A stretch of DNA of 7,213 nucleotides. Source: Bacteroidaceae bacterium. GTDB lineage: Bacteria; Bacteroidota; Bacteroidia; Bacteroidales; Bacteroidaceae. Below are positions 6,885 through 7,213 of the stretch, in pieces. Numbering within the stretch: the first letter of the stretch is position 1; each line of letters starts with the position of its first letter. Below the pieces are notes generated by a model that searched no databases, was not told where the DNA came from, and saw only the letters and a program-made list of their open reading frames with translations. The stretch spans positions 1 to 7,213 of the forward strand of contig JAGCWG010000104.1 in NCBI GenBank assembly GCA_017961965.1, written 5' to 3'. The position numbers and the translations under genes were made by a program.

Positions 6885-7058
6885 GGTCAAATGGTCAAAC
6901 AGTCAAACATTTTTTATAGACACCCCCTAAATATCGGTCTTCAACTTCAATAATATATAATATAATAACTTATTATTATATTATATATTATTGGCTGAAA
7001 AGCAAGAAAGTCAGTAAAGGTGTGTGTAAAAATTATTTGACTATTAGACCATTTGACC
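6885..7058. repeat. Large nested imperfect inverted repeat (MITE-like or foldback structure)
   Basis: The outer arms 6885-6924 and 7019-7058 are reverse complements at 34 of 40 positions without gaps. The outermost 23 nt match at 21 of 23 (GGTCAAATGGTC on the left, GACCATTTGACC on the right). Inside lie about 24 nt of weak pairing on each side, then a perfect palindrome at 6948-6993. Weaker complementarity may extend the element to about 6849 and 7099 (TGTTTACAAAAAATACAG on the left against CTGATTTTGGTTTACAG on the right). All layers share nearly the same centre. No open frame crosses it, so it may be a small non-autonomous element or a long RNA hairpin. No target duplication could be identified. 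Confidence 0.75.
6948..6993. repeat. Perfect 21-bp A/T palindrome with 4-nt loop
   Basis: Positions 6948-6968 and 6973-6993 are exact reverse complements over 21 bp, separated by CTTA. Only the outermost pair is C-G; all others are A-T. The structure could extrude as a cruciform in supercoiled DNA or form a hairpin in RNA. It forms the centre of the larger inverted repeat. Confidence 0.95.
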
Positions 7059-7100
7059 TTTACCCCTTAAATCTGTCTTTTCCTGATTTTGGTTTACAGT

Positions 7101-7213
7101 TTTTGGTTATTATTAAACTGGCTTTGTTGACATCATACTGAAATTGTTGTCATATTCCTGAAAAGGTTCACACATTCCTGATTTCGTTGACATCGTACTG
7201 AATATGTTTACTC
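7101..7213. repeat. 20-bp-period direct repeat array, continuing past the window edge
   Basis: CTG recurs exactly every 20 bp, at 7118, 7138, 7158, 7178 and 7198. GTT recurs at position 6 of each unit (7106, 7126, 7146, 7166, 7186, 7206). Units 7121-7140 and 7181-7200 share GTTGACATC-TACTG; units 7141-7160 and 7161-7180 end in ATTCCTG. The first unit (7101-7120) is degenerate and the last is cut by the edge. A related out-of-phase piece, TCCTGATTTTGGTTTACA, lies at 7081-7098. A 20-bp period is not a coding period, and there are no spacers as in CRISPR. It may be a multiple-repeat transposon end of IS21 type, or an iteron-like protein-binding array; neither is proven. Confidence 0.75.

Larger units (their letters stand above)
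6557..7213. other. Gene-free region upstream of ppiD with inverted and direct repeats
   Basis: No credible coding region is seen on either strand in about 657 bp. From left to right it holds an A/T-rich leader and promoter for ppiD (to about 6707). Three AAAGAC copies follow (6785-6790, 6793-6798, 6807-6812). A large nested inverted repeat comes next (core 6885-7058, possibly 6849-7099), and then a 20-bp-period direct repeat array from about 7101 to the window edge. The neighbouring gene to the right is not in view. Confidence 0.7.

Noticed and set aside
6948..6993. Ordinary intrinsic terminator
   Set aside because: The stem is almost pure A/T, has no GC-rich core with a following T-run, and is centred in a much larger inverted repeat. 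A simple terminator does not explain it, though a role in transcript ending is not excluded.
7101..7213. CRISPR array
   Set aside because: The repeats are adjacent 20-bp units that vary throughout. There are no unique spacers between constant repeats and no cas genes in view.

Overview
The window looks like chromosomal DNA from a Bacteroidota organism, most probably order Bacteroidales and plausibly a Prevotella relative. The evidence is a Bacteroidota-type LptD, a Bacteroidota-type PpiD/SurA-like foldase, A-rich leaders without Shine-Dalgarno sequences, and three promoters of the Bacteroides form (-33 TTTG, 19-21 bp spacer, -7 TAnnTTTG). The genus is an inference from style, not from a database match.

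Three genes are present, all on the minus strand, so transcription runs from right to left. A membrane-anchored PpiD-type periplasmic chaperone (6556 to 4415) comes first. An LptD-type LPS-assembly outer-membrane protein (4280 to 1407) follows, and then a small secreted SGNH/GDSL-like hydrolase (1093 to 350). Each gene appears to be its own transcription unit. The PpiD gene has a promoter about 120 bp upstream of its start and a strong hairpin terminator. The T-run of that terminator overlaps the -33 box of the lptD promoter. The lptD promoter lies so close to its start codon that the mRNA should be nearly leaderless. The hydrolase gene has its own consensus promoter and a 3' GC-rich hairpin terminator. 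PpiD-type chaperones handle exported proteins, including outer-membrane barrels, and LptD is such a barrel, so the first two genes form a plausible envelope-biogenesis pair. The hydrolase has no obvious functional link to them.

The gene-free stretches are 1-349, 1100-1406 and 6557-7213. They contain unusual degenerate short repeats: 11-mers and heptamers at the left edge, and 7/14-mers in both orientations between the hydrolase and lptD. The right-hand stretch is the least ordinary. It carries a perfect 21-bp A/T-rich palindrome nested inside a larger imperfect inverted repeat (40-nt arms matching 34/40, ungapped). This is followed by a 20-bp-period direct repeat array that runs off the right edge. 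The array could be the multiple-repeat end of an insertion sequence, an iteron-like protein-binding array, or a decayed intergenic repeat. The window does not contain enough to decide. I see no complete new multi-gene system here.
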